DNA from: Synaphobranchus kaupii
Lineage: Eukaryota > Chordata > Actinopteri > Anguilliformes > Synaphobranchidae
Length of the DNA stretch: 64,000 bases
NCBI GenBank assembly: GCA_029718625.1
Contig: CM056377.1
Location: 97,704,998 to 97,768,997, forward strand
Reading direction: 5' to 3'
Shown: positions 1-11,347 of the stretch, piece after piece
Numbering within the stretch: the stretch's first letter is position 1
Layout of the letters: each line of letters starts with the position of its first letter
Made by a program: the position numbers and the translations under genes
Notes under the pieces: generated by a model
What the model saw: only the letters and a program-made list of their open reading frames with translations
Databases searched by the model: none
Told to the model about the DNA's origin: nothing

Positions 1-776
1 AACTGCTGCCCATATTTCTCCAATAGATGTCTCTACTCCTAATCTTCCACAGTATCTTCTCCAACACTCTTTTTTTGTAGAATTAATCACTTTAATAGCC
101 TTAGCTCTCAACCTTTTATATTCTATTGCTTTATTCTCCATCGGGCACTTTCTCAATGCTCTGTATGCACGATTCCTATCTCTCATCACATTGTATTAGG
201 GTTTTTCTTTATAGGGATGCATTTGTATGCATTACGCAGTATCATTGCACATAAGCTGTTATTCCACTCATCTATTGTTCCCTCCCCATTTACACTCTCA
301 AGAGTGTCATCACAATTGTCAGAGAATTGCTCCCAGTTTACCTTGCTGTAATCAAAGTAGCTTGGTCTTTTCTGCTCTATAGTCATCAAGGTTTTCCCAA
401 ATCTCAAAAGTATTGGAAAGTGATCACTACCCATTGTGTACCTATCCATTACGTCCCATTCTCCCACCCTTGCCAACTCACTGGATGCTAGAGCTAAATC
501 TATACATGAAACTGCTCCTGTTCTAATTTCAAACCTAGTTAGTCTTCCATCGTTCACACATATTAACCCATGTCTATCCATAAAATCTTCCACAGTGCTC
601 CCATTATTATCTTTCATTCTGCTACCCCATAGAGGGTTGTGTGCATTAAAGTCACCTACCCAAATGACTGATGCCCCTATTTGTTCCATAACCTCCTCCA
701 AATCCCTGATATTAATTGGCAAACAGGGATTATAGATGTTCACCCATCTGTGTTTTCCCCATACCCTTACTACCAC
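1..776 (-). pseudogene. LINE ORF2 fragment: endonuclease C-terminal half and pre-RT linker
   Basis: The frame 776-186 encodes an exonuclease-endonuclease-phosphatase type domain, the enzyme that nicks genomic DNA for target-primed reverse transcription. Visible motifs are GDFNAHNPLWGS near residues 42-53, a CIDLALAS strand near 91-98, and SDHFPI near 117-122, which carries the catalytic Asp-His pair of the family. The N-terminal half with the first catalytic Asn and Glu is absent: the homology begins at VVRVWGKHRW directly after ORF1. After the stop near 186 the homology continues one frame over (RDRNRAYRALRK and a Trp-rich stretch) to position 1, so there is a frameshift at about 190. The RT lies off the window. 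Confidence 0.8.
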
Positions 777-799
777 ACACTCTAGCGGAGATTAGATTT

Positions 800-2081
800 T
801 TACCCTCTGGTACTGCACATCAGACCTGCCCATTTGCAACCATACTTTTTGCAACCCATTTGCAACCATTCAATTGCAAGATATAAAACATCAGCAGCTT
901 CACTATTATGTTCATTAATTTCCATGCCTCCCTCTTCATTGAAGTCCTCACTACTATCCGTACCCTTCATTTCTCTTACTCTCCCTCTCTCATACACTTC
1001 CGACTTCTGCTTCATGAATGTGTGCAACTCCTCTGGTCCTATTTTTACCTCCTCAAGAAACCTTTCAGCAGCATCTATCACAACTTTAATGATGTCTGCT
1101 CTTTTGGTTTTGTCTCTAGCTGCCCATAGCACATCTGCCATAAAGGCTAGAAGTGACTGCTTTTCCATTATCTGCCTCGTTGTAGTATCCTTTACCATTG
1201 GAATTTCAGCAGGAACAATAACCCTCACTGGCCTTGTAGTCTCCACTGATCCCCTCACCTTCCTCAAGGCTTCTGCATAAGACATTTTCCCTTCAGCTCT
1301 AACTTTTCCTACTTCTACAGCTGTTATATGATGTTCACAGCCCCTGAAGGAAGCCATATGGTTTCCACCACAATTACAACACTTGGTTTCCTCCGCATGA
1401 CATTGTGTAAAGTCATGGTCCCCTCCACATTTTCCACATCTTCTAGCTCCTCTGCATACAGCTGCTACATGCCCAAATCGCTGACAGTTGTAACAACGCA
1501 ATGGGGGGCGTATGTATTCTCTCACATGAAAACTCATATATCCCAAATTTACTCTTGTTGGCATTGTTTCTTGTTTAAATGTTAGCAACACCGCTGTGCC
1601 AGACTCTTTAAACCTACGAGCGGACTCAATCTCAGCTCCCGTTAATTTATTTATTATAGCACTCTCAGTTATCTCAGGACTAATGTATCTCACTCCCTTT
1701 GCTTTCTCATCTTTATCCTTACCAGATATATAACTTTCAATGGGCCTACTAAGCAAGTGACTAACTTTCATGGCCTTTGAACTCTGATCTTCGGTTTTAC
1801 AAAAAACTAGAATATTTCCATTCAACGTCATTTTGACATTCAGTACATTCCCCATTTTTTGTTTTTATCTCATCAGACAGTTTGAGGGGGTTTAAGGCCC
1901 TATCACTTTTATCCTTAAACTTGGCAACAAACTTAAATCCACTTTCCTCTCCAAACTTTGACATTTTCCTCATATCTTGCTCTCCTTCCCCCTCACTCTC
2001 ATTCTCCGATCTATCTCTTTTCTTTTCTGGATTCTTTATTATTCTCTTTCCCCCCTCACTTTGGCTACCTGCCGAAGACAT
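800..2081 (-). pseudogene. LINE ORF1, gag-like nucleic-acid binding protein, frameshifted
   Basis: The protein starts at the ATG at 2081 (MSSAGSQSEGGKR) with a charged, disordered N-terminus. Near 1855-1800 the frame changes, and the rest reads 1855-800. Three CCHC-type knuckles lie at about residues 121-172 of the second frame: CYNCQRFGHVAAVC, CGKCGGDHDFTQC and a third Cys-rich one. This is the usual ORF1 arrangement of I/Nimb-like elements, which coats the element RNA. The residues before the knuckles fit the family's RNA-binding region. The two frames overlap by about 58 nt and belong to one ancestral gene. Confidence 0.78.
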
Positions 2082-2420
2082 GATTTAGCTTCGCTGGCTA
2101 GCCCCTCACGGGGAAGCCTAACTTAGTTGTCTAGTCCAATAGTCTACAATCTCTCTTTTATTATTACGGTCAGAAAATAAAATAAAACCAAATTGCCGTT
2201 CTTTGACTGTCTTTGGTTTGTTCTTAGCATTCTTAGAAAGCCGATTTCCCACGCCGCTTTGACGAGTCTGTTTCTCGGTATCGCATACCCATCCAGAGCT
2301 CTCGAAAACAACCCCGCTCGAAGCTCACCAGTCGAGAAACAGACTTCTTGAATGACTTCCTTCTTATTCTTCTTCTTCAGGTTTTATTGCGGAGAGTCGC
2401 TTACTTTAAGATGCACACCG
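2082..2420 (-). other. Presumed 5' leader of the LINE
   Basis: Sequence immediately upstream of the ORF1 start has no ORF and is less AT-rich than the flank beyond 2450. It contains an imperfect inverted pair, TCTGTTTCTCG near 2268 and CGAGAAACAGA near 2333. LINEs of this group carry internal promoters here, so this is the likely promoter region. The boundary at about 2420 is a guess from base composition. Confidence 0.4.
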
Positions 2421-2815
2421 ACACCTACTGTACTGGAGTGTAAACCTTATATGTCAAAACCTTTCACTAAATTTTATTAGCAAGCCCGGAATTCTTAATA
2501 AAATAAAGCACTGCTCTTCTGTATGGAACACCGAGAGTACCACAATGATGAATAAATAAATGTGGAAATATAAAAATGTATAAATAAATAAATCTAGAAA
2601 TGTAAATATGTGCAATTAATATAAGTTATTCAATTTATTAAAAGATATATTTTCAGATATTTCTTTCTAATATATTCATTTATTTACTTCCATATATATT
2701 TCCCTATTTACTTATTTATTTCCATATTTACCGATTTCCCAACAAACACAATCTGTCAATCAAATTGCTTTGCTCCACCCACTAAGTTTGCCTTGTTTCC
2801 ACTGTAGACAAGTGG
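2421..2815. repeat. AT-rich stretch with degenerate TAAA/ATTT tracts
   Basis: From about 2545 to 2735 the sequence is rich in AATAAATAAA and its complement TTTATTTATT; the right half is roughly complementary to the left, so it could fold. No coding potential is seen. Confidence 0.4.
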
Positions 2816-3121
2816 TTCAGAGCTGCAGACAGCGTTTCTCAATGTGAGCAAATACATTAATCGAGAGGTCAATTCCTTACATATTCAGAGAAATGACGTA
2901 TAGAGAAAGCTAGCTAGTATCTGTATTAGATTTAGATTTGCTTCGGATGCCAGCGAAAATTGTAGGCTACATTGAACATAATTAGTCATGTAGCTAGCTT
3001 TCTTGGATACAAGATCGCTATATTGTTCACAACAATACAATCTATCCGCCCGTCGTTTCTTTCAATATTTCAGAAACGGACTTTTCCACTTGCTCATAGG
3101 AAACGCTGTCAGTAACTCTGA
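2816..3121. repeat. Foldback (long imperfect inverted repeat)
   Basis: TTCAGAGCTGCAGACAGCGT at 2816 is matched in inverted orientation by the block ending near 3121, which contains ACGCTGTCAGTAACTCTGAA. Further inward, AGAAATGACG pairs with CGTCGTTTCT, and AAAGCTAGCTA pairs with TAGCTAGCTTT. The arms span most of the 306 bp. No ORF is present. It looks like a MITE or foldback element, but no target duplication is obvious. Confidence 0.5.
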
Positions 3122-3181
3122 ATAGCCTACACGGAGGGCTGGAACCTGGTTGACTGGGAACTTATAAAACTTTTAACTTAT

Positions 3182-3487
3182 ATGTACATAAATACAGGCC
3201 AAATTGTAGCAGCAGCTCACATTTTAAATCAGTTACAGAAAATATTGCACCCACACAGCAAGTTAAGGGAAAGAGAAGAGGGAAGTGATAGGAATAAACA
3301 AAAGAAAGGTGAACGGCACACAGGTAGCAAGGGAGGACGATTTAATCTGTGGAGGGAGGAAGAAATGAGAGGAGCAATAGAAGAGTATCAAGAGCAAGTG
3401 GAGACAGGCCTGAGTCCTAAACTGAGATTTTTTCCAAGGGCTTCGAACATCCCAAAATCCACACTCCTTGATTGGGGGAAAGGGTGA
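3182..3487 (+). pseudogene. Transposase N-terminal helix-turn-helix remnant, pogo/Tigger/psq-like
   Basis: The frame reads RFNLWREEEMRGAIEEYQEQ, then LSPKLRFFPRASNIPKSTLL. This resembles the CENP-B/psq-type helix-turn-helix with its IPKSTL recognition-helix motif, found at the N-terminus of pogo/Tigger transposases. A basic, low-complexity stretch precedes it. The frame ends at 3487 before any catalytic domain, and no DDE motif follows in any frame. The assignment rests on this motif alone. Confidence 0.4.
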
Positions 3488-4500
3488 GAGATATACATTT
3501 CAGAAACTGTTGCCATTTTTCACTTACATTTAGCCTAGTTAAGTCACCCCCATCCCCTTTCTTATACTTAACAACATTATGATTATTACTCTTCCATAGG
3601 AGAGTGACAGGGATGTTTCTCATGAATAGAGATGCAATTCCCCATGACACTTTCACTCCAAGCCTGACCACAGAGAGAGAAGGGTTTATATGAATAAACA
3701 CTGATCTTTCTCACATGCACAAAAATACGTTTTAATGATAAAATAGGCTAGTGTCCCACTTTGTCTACAAAAGTGTCCCACTCAACCTGAACGTTACATT
3801 TCAGTAAAGATGGGTGTCAGATGGTGTTTAGAGATATATAGCAGTTATTTAGAAACAAATTATAACGTTATTTCACAATAAGAATGTTGATAAGGCCTTA
3901 TTTAATTTTTAAAAAATCATTTGAGTAGGTATTGACTCATTTTGATAGTTTGAAGAATGATTTGCCAAAAAGTGTCCCACAAACCACCCTATATAGTATA
4001 TACACATACAGTGTTGCCAGATTTTAAAACTATAAACCCGCCCAATCTTAATAAAAAATAACCCAATTTGGATAAAATACATTAAGTTACGAACAGGGGG
4101 TAACGTTATGGATTTATGGATGTGATCGTGAACCGGGGAGCAGGTGAGTGAGATTGTGGACTGTAGGTGGAGGTAGCCTTGTAGACAGATTTTGCTCGTT
4201 GGGAAATGGGACACTATGCAGAATACTGGGCTTGGTTGCTCCTGGTGACATACACTGTGTGTTAGGTAAGGAGCTTGTGAAATCAGGAAGGAAACTGTGC
4301 AGACACAACTCTGAATATCACATCAAGCTTTTTGTATGAAGTGTCCGAGTGCAATGATGTGTATGCTGTACATCCAGAGTCATTGAAATGCAAGTGTGTA
4401 GTGATTAAATCAAGAGAAAAGGTATATGTAATTCCTGTACCAAACAATATTGAACGAGACTGATTTATTGGATGTTTACTGTTTTAGGAAAATGGGACAC
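3488..4500 (+). other. Non-coding DNA with decayed coding-like segment at 4148-4460
   Basis: The segment at 4190-4340 reads in one frame as LGLVAPGDIHCVLGKELV and then shifts frame to a stretch containing VYVIPVPNNIERD around 4425-4460. It may be the C-terminal debris of the transposase whose N-terminus is at 3182, but I cannot name it. GTGTCCCA/TGGGACAC occurs repeatedly (about 3750, 3773, 3970, 4207, 4493), in both orientations. Confidence 0.3.
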
Positions 4501-4827
4501 TGGGTAAGAAGCAAATGGATACTTAATACAAAAGCTTGATGTGATAAGTGCACATAAAAGCAGAAAGCAGTGATTTGTAAATTTTCTTTTACATATACTG
4601 TATTTAATTAAATTGAAAACAGTACAAAGACAAGATATTTAATGTTTTACCATATCAACTTTATTGATTTTTGTAAATATGAGCTAATTCCGAATATGAT
4701 GAATGCAACACGTTCCAAAAAAGTTGGGACAGGGGTAAAAAAAATAAAAAAAAGGGAAGTTAAAAAAACACCTGTTTGGAACATTCCACAGGTAAACAGG
4801 TGATGCTCTCATGACTGGGTATAAAAG
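4501..4827. other. Intergenic; possible DNA-transposon end
   Basis: AT-rich. It contains the block TTCCAAAAAAGTTGGGACAG near 4713, a phrase that recurs in fish interspersed repeats; I cannot assign the family. No coding sequence is seen. Confidence 0.3.
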
Positions 4828-5084
4828 GATATCAAAAGACTAATGATATCTTCATTATTTTCAGGTACTCTTACAAGTGATACTATAACCTCTGAATTTG
4901 AATGGATCTCTATGGGAATTGGGGGGTGGAACTAGATTAAGCTCTAAATTACACGGGAATAGTGTGGAACCCATGGTTGGCTAAATGGCTGTAAGTCATC
5001 AAGGGTCTGCGGTATCAAACGAGCCTCAAACCATCACTGCTGCCTGATATGCAGTACATATGGATGGATCACTTGAAGGGTGAA
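4828..5084 (+). repeat. Interior fragment of a Tc1-family foldback MITE
   Basis: The block from TCAAAAGACTAATGATATC to the CATATGGATGGATCACTTGA phrase matches the interior of the copy at 28444-28690, and in inverted orientation the copy at 34880-35110. Neither end of the element is present here. A further short piece of the family is at 15130-15200. Confidence 0.6.
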
Positions 5085-5795
5085 ATATTTCAGATTCCGT
5101 ATACTTTTTTAAAGTACACTACAGTACAACTTGAAATATGCTTACAATAAAGTGCATGTTTTGTAAATGTACACTTTTATAAAGCAACACTTTTTGTAAG
5201 TGTACTGAAATACACTTCTAATGCAGTGAATTTAAAGTACACTTTTATAAAGCTCACTAATAGTGTGTTATCTAGGACTACAAATAAATTACTACTAAAA
5301 GTATTTCAGATTTAGTATACTTTTTTGGAAGTACACTAGAGTACAACTTAAATATACTTACAATAAAGTGCACTATTTGTAAGTGTACTGAAAAACACTT
5401 TTAATGAAGTGAAATAAAAGTACACTTTAATAAAGCTTACTAATAGTGTGCTCTTTATGACTTGAAAATAGTACAATAAATTACCACTATAAGTATTTCC
5501 AATTTAGTACACTTCTTTAAAGTACACTAAAATACAGCTTATAATATACTTACAACAAAGTATACTTTTTAAAAGTACACCTAGGCTACATACTACTACA
5601 AGTGTTGCAGAATTAGTACACTTATTTTTAGTACATTAAAGTTCCACTTAATGACAACTATTTTGAAGTGCAAAAAGTACACCTTAAATATACTTCAAAT
5701 TAAGTACAAAAAGGAAAAGCATACTTGTAATAACTTTTGTATACTTAAATTATATCTTTATAACACTAAAGTATACTACTTTTTCACCTGGGTAT
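5085..5795. repeat. Tandem-like palindromic AGTACACTT repeat element
   Basis: Four degenerate units start near 5091, 5306, 5499 and 5604, each beginning with a TTTAGTATACTT-like phrase followed by AAAGTACACTA and CTTACAATAAAGTG. AAGTACACTT and its complement recur throughout. The right end reads AAAGTATACTACTTTTTCAC, which looks like a terminal sequence. No ORF is present. Confidence 0.55.
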
Positions 5796-6607
5796 AATTA
5801 AAATCAGATGCCATATCAGGAAAATTAAATAAGTAGACACATATGTTTCAAATTCTTAAATGGTAATACTTACTTTTGTTGTGTTTTGTTTTTTGTCATT
5901 TTGTTATGAAATAAAACGTAATTATTGGCATAGGCGGAGGGTGAACCAACTGCAGGGTAAGGCTAGGTTAGGGCAGGGTCGGTATCGGCCTTTGTGCGAG
6001 CGCACATATTGCGCGAGAAGCAAAATTTTTTGCATTAATTCCACTGTAAATAGTTTTATGAGTACAAGAGCCCATGCAGGCTTTGGTTGTAAAGTAGTCA
6101 TGTATTGGGAGACATAAAACCATCCATGAAAATGACAAGCAACAAGTCTATAATGTAATTCTGTGCGAGATTTTCTAAAACAACAGTTTTTTGTGTGTGT
6201 TTTTTTTTACCATGATACGTTGATAAAAGATGATATCAATGACAAAATATAGTCAGTAAAAAAATTATAAATATAGCTGCGAGCAGCGATTCCCGGGGAC
6301 CGAGCGGCATGAGCAACATTTGTCATACACAGAGACTGCAAAATGGTAGACAAGTCTAGACAGGGTTGACCCAAAATACAAATATTTATTTCTAATCAGG
6401 GCTTTTGCCATTGTTGATGGTATCTTAACCCAATCCCGTAAGGGCTTGCATATTACGTCTTTTAAGTACAAGTGAAACAGTGAACAGTTGATACTGTTAA
6501 ATTTCTAAACTTTTGCAATAAAAAGGCGTTTGTTACTGTGAAAAGAGCATTAAAAGAGGCATAGCATTTGCACAATAGTTTTGCCAAACATTAACCATTG
6601 GTACCAA

Positions 6608-6672
6608 GCAGGAATTGAACCACTGACCACACACATGGAAAGCCAGGATTGTATCCACTAGGCCAAAGCAGG
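6608..6672 (-). repeat. tRNA-like module 1 (SINE-type head)
   Basis: Read on the - strand, it has an A box TGGCCTAGTGG (6655-6665) and a B box GGTTCAATTCC (6611-6621) at tRNA spacing. These are the internal RNA polymerase III promoter elements of tRNAs. The B box has GGTTCAA instead of GGTTCGA, the expected CpG decay. It is followed (towards lower coordinates) by a body ending near 6468. Confidence 0.65.
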
Positions 6673-6872
6673 TTAATAAAAATGGGGAGGCCAAATAACA
6701 CTTTTTTGTTGTGGTATCAGATTGTGTTGGCATACTGACTTAATAATTCAAACAGTTAAGAGGTAATATTGTGAAATTTCTTAGCCTTTGCAATAAAAAT
6801 AACTTGTTTTATGTTAAAAGAACATTCTTAGCATGACGTGCACATGGTGTGCCTCAAAAAAATGTTGGGAAC

Positions 6873-6938
6873 AGGTGGGGACAGAACCACAAACCTATTA
6901 CACGGTAGTCCAATTCCTTAACCACAAAGCTACAGGAA
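6873..6938 (-). repeat. tRNA-like module 2 (SINE-type head)
   Basis: On the - strand: A-box-like TAGCTTTGTGGTTAAGG at 6916-6932 and B box GGTTCTGTCCC at 6878-6888. Module 2 lies about 265 bp from module 1 with a similar body between (TTTGCAATAAAAA and AACAGTT phrases), so the unit is tandemly duplicated. Confidence 0.6.
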
Positions 6939-8209
6939 CTTTCACAGTTGGTATGGTAGGTAGACGGCCTGTTAAGCATAGATAGTGTACTTGGCGGATG
7001 GCATACCTGCGATCCCAACATTTGTATTTCTATAGCACCACCACATGGATTGATTGGGTTAAAACTGCAGGGCTCAAGTCATGATCTAACTGTCAATCAA
7101 CCCACCAAGTTTCAGAACTTTATATCAAACGATTTTAGAATTACTAGCATTTTTGTGATAAGACACGCCCAATGCAAAATTCATTGGCTTCTCATTCGCC
7201 CATTTTTTGACATAGGCCTTAGAAAAGTAATGCATCTATGAAGGGATGGGGTCCCTCGAACAGGTTTGGTGCAAATTAGTCTAATTTTGTAGGAGGAGTA
7301 GCATTTTAAGTGTTTTACAAAAAATGCTAATTAGTGTAAAATCGAAGATGGCATACTTCATGGTTTCTTGAGGCAGATTTGTTGGGCATGAGTAGCAGGA
7401 CGTGTACACCAAATTTTGTGACTGTAGATCAAACGGGGCTTTGGCAGTGGGTGTGTCAATGATTTTTTGTGAATTTTAAAATATTTTCTTATATTTGGAT
7501 CTCTCTAGCGCCACCAGGTGGCTCGATTGGGTTGAAACTGGAGAGGTCAGGTCCAGATGTTACTCTTAAAAGACCTCCAAACTGGTTTTGGAATTATTAG
7601 CATTTTTGTGATAAGCCACGCCCACTGAAAATTAATTGTGTCGTCGTTCAGCCATCTTTTAAAATATCACAATTCTGTATATATATTTTATGAAGCATGG
7701 TCGAAGGAGTGTGCTTACCAGGTTTGATGTAAATTGGTCAAATTTTGTAGGAGGAGTAGCATTTTAAGTGTTTTACAAGAAATGCAAATTAGCGGAAAAT
7801 CACATTTTCACGTCATATTGATAGGCTAATCATTTAAGCGAAGATAGCCTATGCGTGATTTGTTTTTTTTCTATCGGCATGGCAGCCAACACACACATAA
7901 TTTATAACATTTTTAATTGACATTAAAAGCGCTTCGGCTTCACTGACAGGACAACACGTTGATAATTGCCAACTAACCAACTAACGTTAGTACAGGTAGT
8001 CTAATCATGCAGCAATCGGCTACACGCTGCCAACCAGCTGTTACCTCCTCCGCAGTAAGCAGTAGCCTAGTGGATTGAGTGAGCTAACTCAACCTCAAAT
8101 CCTCTATCGCTAGCAGTTGTATTTATATGTAATAGCCTACATTATTTTAATTGCCATGTCCGGCCAGGGGAAGGCAGTGCCTTACACACCCTCCGCCTAT
8201 GATTATTGG

Positions 8210-10195
8210 TCATTGTTGAGTAAATACAAAATATATGTCATGGAATCATGAAAATTGATGTTAGTTCTATTTACAATGCTCATTATATAGCTTTTATAGG
8301 TACCTTAATAGGTATGCAAAGCATATATTTTTCTGAGAATCTACTTTCTGTCCTCATTTGTTTTACATATCACGAAGACAGCTTCCAATTATAGTCCCCC
8401 TATAGTTGACTCTATCATGTCAGAAGCAGAATGCTGCTTTATAATACTCACTTACATATAATGAAAGTGAGTATTATATTTTCTTTCCTTCCATGTACAA
8501 TGCAACTGTAAGAATCTCATCACAGGAAACTGTTTCTGTTCATAAATGTTTTCACATGAGCATAACATAAAGTCAGGTCCAGCAGGAAAAAAAACTGTTT
8601 TGTGCTGCTCCAACAAAAAGTCACCCTAATCATTACATTAGGGAATGGATTGAAAGGCAAGTTCATCGAACTTCTAACTTCCCTCTCTCTGTGCCAAGTT
8701 AAGGCATGCTGTGTAAACACACTTTTCTGACTGAACAAAACTCTGTGTGTGACACAATATAACTAGTTACAGTGAAGTGTATGTGGAAGAGGAAACCAAC
8801 ACACCCACAATGAATAATGATTAATAAATATTTTGCTGAAGGGTTCTGCAAAAAATATGCAATTACATTCATAAAATACTCTTTAACATTAGATGTCAGA
8901 TGAGAAATCTTAAGGAACAATAGTTTTTCATCAAACTAGACTTTACTTCGTGTCAGATCAAGAAGAAGGATTTGTTGCTAGACCGTCACTTCAGTCAAAC
9001 CGTCAATGTTAATTTGCAAGACGAATGAAGTCCAATGTGCAATCTTCTGCTGCTTGGTGTAAATGCTCTGCTTTCAATGAAGTAATGTCTAAAGCAAATT
9101 GATAATTAAATTGATCCCTCCTTATGGCTATATAGGCTCAAAGTAAGCTGAACTGTTGGAGGATCCAAAGGATAGTCTGACACGTGACATCTTAAAAACC
9201 AGACATTTTCTGTTTTTTTGTTTCATATACCCATATAGATTTGCATATTCACGTCGAAAACATTTCAAATACGATGATCAATACCTTTTTACAAAACATT
9301 GCCTGTCTACAGATAGGCTATTGATCTACTGATTTGTCCCACGGTCTTGTATAAATTACTGACCAGTCATCTGTGGCCACCAGCCCTGCAGGGCAGCAAA
9401 TAATTGGCCAGTGTCATCCAGGCCTGAGTATTCTTATAGTCCTTGTATTCCAATCAGAATTCAGTATTCTAGTCACAAGGTTCCATTATCATGAACTAGA
9501 TATGGGTTCCCTGTCAATCTACAATGAAAGAACAAGGAACATGACAATTATGTTCTTAGTCACACGCTGTATGACCTCACTGCTATCTCAAGCTAAGTAT
9601 GTACGCTATGCAATGGAGATCAAGTGAAAACTGCAAGCAGTAAAGACCTGTCTTTATATGTGTTTCAACTCAGGTCAGGATGTGCCATTTCAATGACAGG
9701 TAATGTATGATACTGGCCCATGGCTTGTGAATTTTATTTTGAAGTGAGGAATTTACTGAATTTTTGATGACTAAATGCAAAAAAGATACCATAGCTTCAT
9801 GGACATGTGCTCCTGTTTTTCTCAATCCATGGTTTGTACTGCTCTCTTAGTCAGTTTTAGGATTCTAATCTTATCTGAGCAGTAAACAATTTCCCAGGTG
9901 TATGCCTAGGAATATAAAACTATAGGTTGCTTGTAAACAAGAAAAATGAATTTAAATAATTGGCTTTTGTGGTGGTTTGTCCTCCAGAGAACCTTGATTG
10001 ATGGTGAGGCATGCATGGCCTGTAAGGCATGAACTAGGCTATTCCAGGGAATTGCTTTTCCTTAAATCATTCTGAACCACAATGCATTTATATTCATTGA
10101 AAATTGAATAATTATGGCATTAGCTTTTAAAACAAATTTTCGGACTGGATTTAGCTTCTAAAGTGCAAAAGAAAAACAACCCAGAAAAAAACAGT
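8210..10195. other. Intergenic, no gene seen; small hairpin at 8440-8479
   Basis: AT-rich unique-looking sequence without convincing ORFs. At 8440-8479, TATAATACTCACTT is followed after about 11 nt by its exact complement AAGTGAGTATTATA. Nothing else stands out. Confidence 0.5.
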
Positions 10196-10407
10196 TAAAT
10201 GCAAAAGTACTTGGACATGACACCATTTTTGTTGTTTTGGCTCTGTACTCCAGTGCATTGGATTTGAAATAACACAATATGAGACACACACTGTAATTTA
10301 ATTTGCTTTAATTTGAGGATATTTTCATCCATATCAGGTGATCCATGTAGGAATTACAGCCCTTTGTTGCACATAGTCCCCCAATGTTAGGGCATCAAAA
10401 GTAATTG

Positions 10408-10448
<41 letters not shown>

Positions 10449-10740
10449 AAAAATATGATACTGGAGAGATTTTTTAAAGTGATTTTCATATGTTTACCAA
10501 AGTGTCTTGTGTTTACTTTATGGGAAAGTTTTACTTGTATGTGGTACTTCATATAGCCATGTAATACATAACATTAACTCATGGGCCAGACTTTCTTGAA
10601 CTGTTGTAAATTTAAACTTTGTTTTAGATTTTTACCCATTAATAGGACACGGAAATGTGACATTTTTTACAGTGTCATAATTGATGTGGAAATACTGTAT
10701 ATACCTATCCTAATGGCCTACATTTCTTTCAACCAAATAT
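10196..10740 (+). repeat. Tc1/mariner-family fragment plus adjacent sequence, duplicated at 15881
   Basis: It contains the phrase TTTTGGCTCTGTACTCCAGT and the TTTGAGGATATTTTCATCCA block seen in the terminal parts of a common fish Tc1/mariner family. It is followed by a TA/TG microsatellite (about 10408-10449) and about 230 bp more. The block 10211-10682 is nearly identical to 15881-16349. No transposase is encoded. Confidence 0.6.
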
Positions 10741-11347
10741 TTTTGAAGACGTTTGATATGCCTTTCTAAACCCCACTTTGCTTAGTGAAAGTTGTCGCTC
10801 CTATTCATATGGGAGACCAAAATTAATCAGGCTCATGTACGTAATTCATTGTGTCCTGAGAGTTACATACACAAGATGCCGTTGGCAATCATGAAAAATA
10901 AATATACTGTATATCGGATCGATCTTTGTTTGTTTTGTCATGCATAAGCCAAGTAAAAAAATATATGCGCCCAAATTCATACACTCCACGATACTTTAAA
11001 ACAAGGGGAATATATAGTGCTGACTTTCTTTCCGTGTCCCAATCGTTACGTACATAAGCATGAATCGTTTACCCACGTGTTTCATGTCTGGTGGATTGGT
11101 CAACCTAAAAAAAAAAGAGCATTAGGCCTGGTACATACTCTACGCATGGAACGCGCGCAACGACAGAAAGAGCAACGCAGGGGGCGTTTCCCGCGTTCTT
11201 GCATAGCAAAATGTGCAGTCCAAATTTTGTAACGCGACGCAAACGTGTGGTGCAATTCCACGCGTTTCCGTTAGAGGTGCTAAATGTAAATATGGTTCAA
11301 TAACTGCAGAATTGCAGACTACACACAAAGAAGTAATAATTTCCGGT
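10741..11347. other. Intergenic; isolated TIR-like sequence near 11121
   Basis: No gene. TTAGGCCTGGTACATAC near 11121 resembles the inverted TGTGTACCGGGCTAA near 16495, as the ends of one Harbinger-like family would. The flanking TTA and TAA do not match as one insertion, so these are probably separate remnants. Confidence 0.3.

Larger units (their letters stand above)
1..2420 (-). mobile_element. 5' portion of an I/Nimb-type non-LTR retrotransposon (LINE)
   Basis: Reading the - strand, the order is a leader (about 2420-2082), ORF1 with three zinc knuckles, then the endonuclease part of ORF2 and the linker towards the reverse transcriptase. The reverse transcriptase itself lies beyond position 1. 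The GDFNAHNPLWGS motif and the zinc-knuckle ORF1 place it in the I/Nimb/Jockey-like group; this is a family-level judgement from motifs. The copy is dead: ORF1 and ORF2 each contain a frameshift, and the start of ORF2 appears deleted. Confidence 0.8.
6262..7810. repeat. Nested interspersed repeat with duplicated 300-bp module
   Basis: It begins with ATATAGCTGCGAGCAGCGAT, a phrase typical of an abundant fish interspersed repeat whose class I cannot name. Two copies of a roughly 300-bp module lie at 7034-7340 and 7506-7805. Both contain GATTGGGTT(A/G)AAACT, ATTAGCATTTTTGTGATAAG and AATTTTGTAGGAGGAGTAGC. Two tRNA-like units (separate entries) occupy 6468-6960. Confidence 0.6.
5929..8201. mobile_element. 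Non-autonomous hAT-type transposon with perfect TIRs and 8-bp TSD
   Basis: The ends are a perfect 15-bp inverted repeat, CATAGGCGGAGGGTG at 5929-5943 and its complement at 8187-8201. They are flanked by the identical 8-bp direct repeat ATTATTGG at 5921-5928 and 8202-8209. An 8-bp duplication with short TIRs starting CA is the hAT signature. No transposase ORF remains in the 2,273 bp. Most of the interior (about 6262-7810) is a different interspersed repeat with tRNA-like modules, which looks nested. Confidence 0.85.

Noticed and set aside
6608..6938. Functional tRNA genes
   Set aside because: Acceptor stems are poor and B boxes show decay; they repeat with a common body, as in SINEs.
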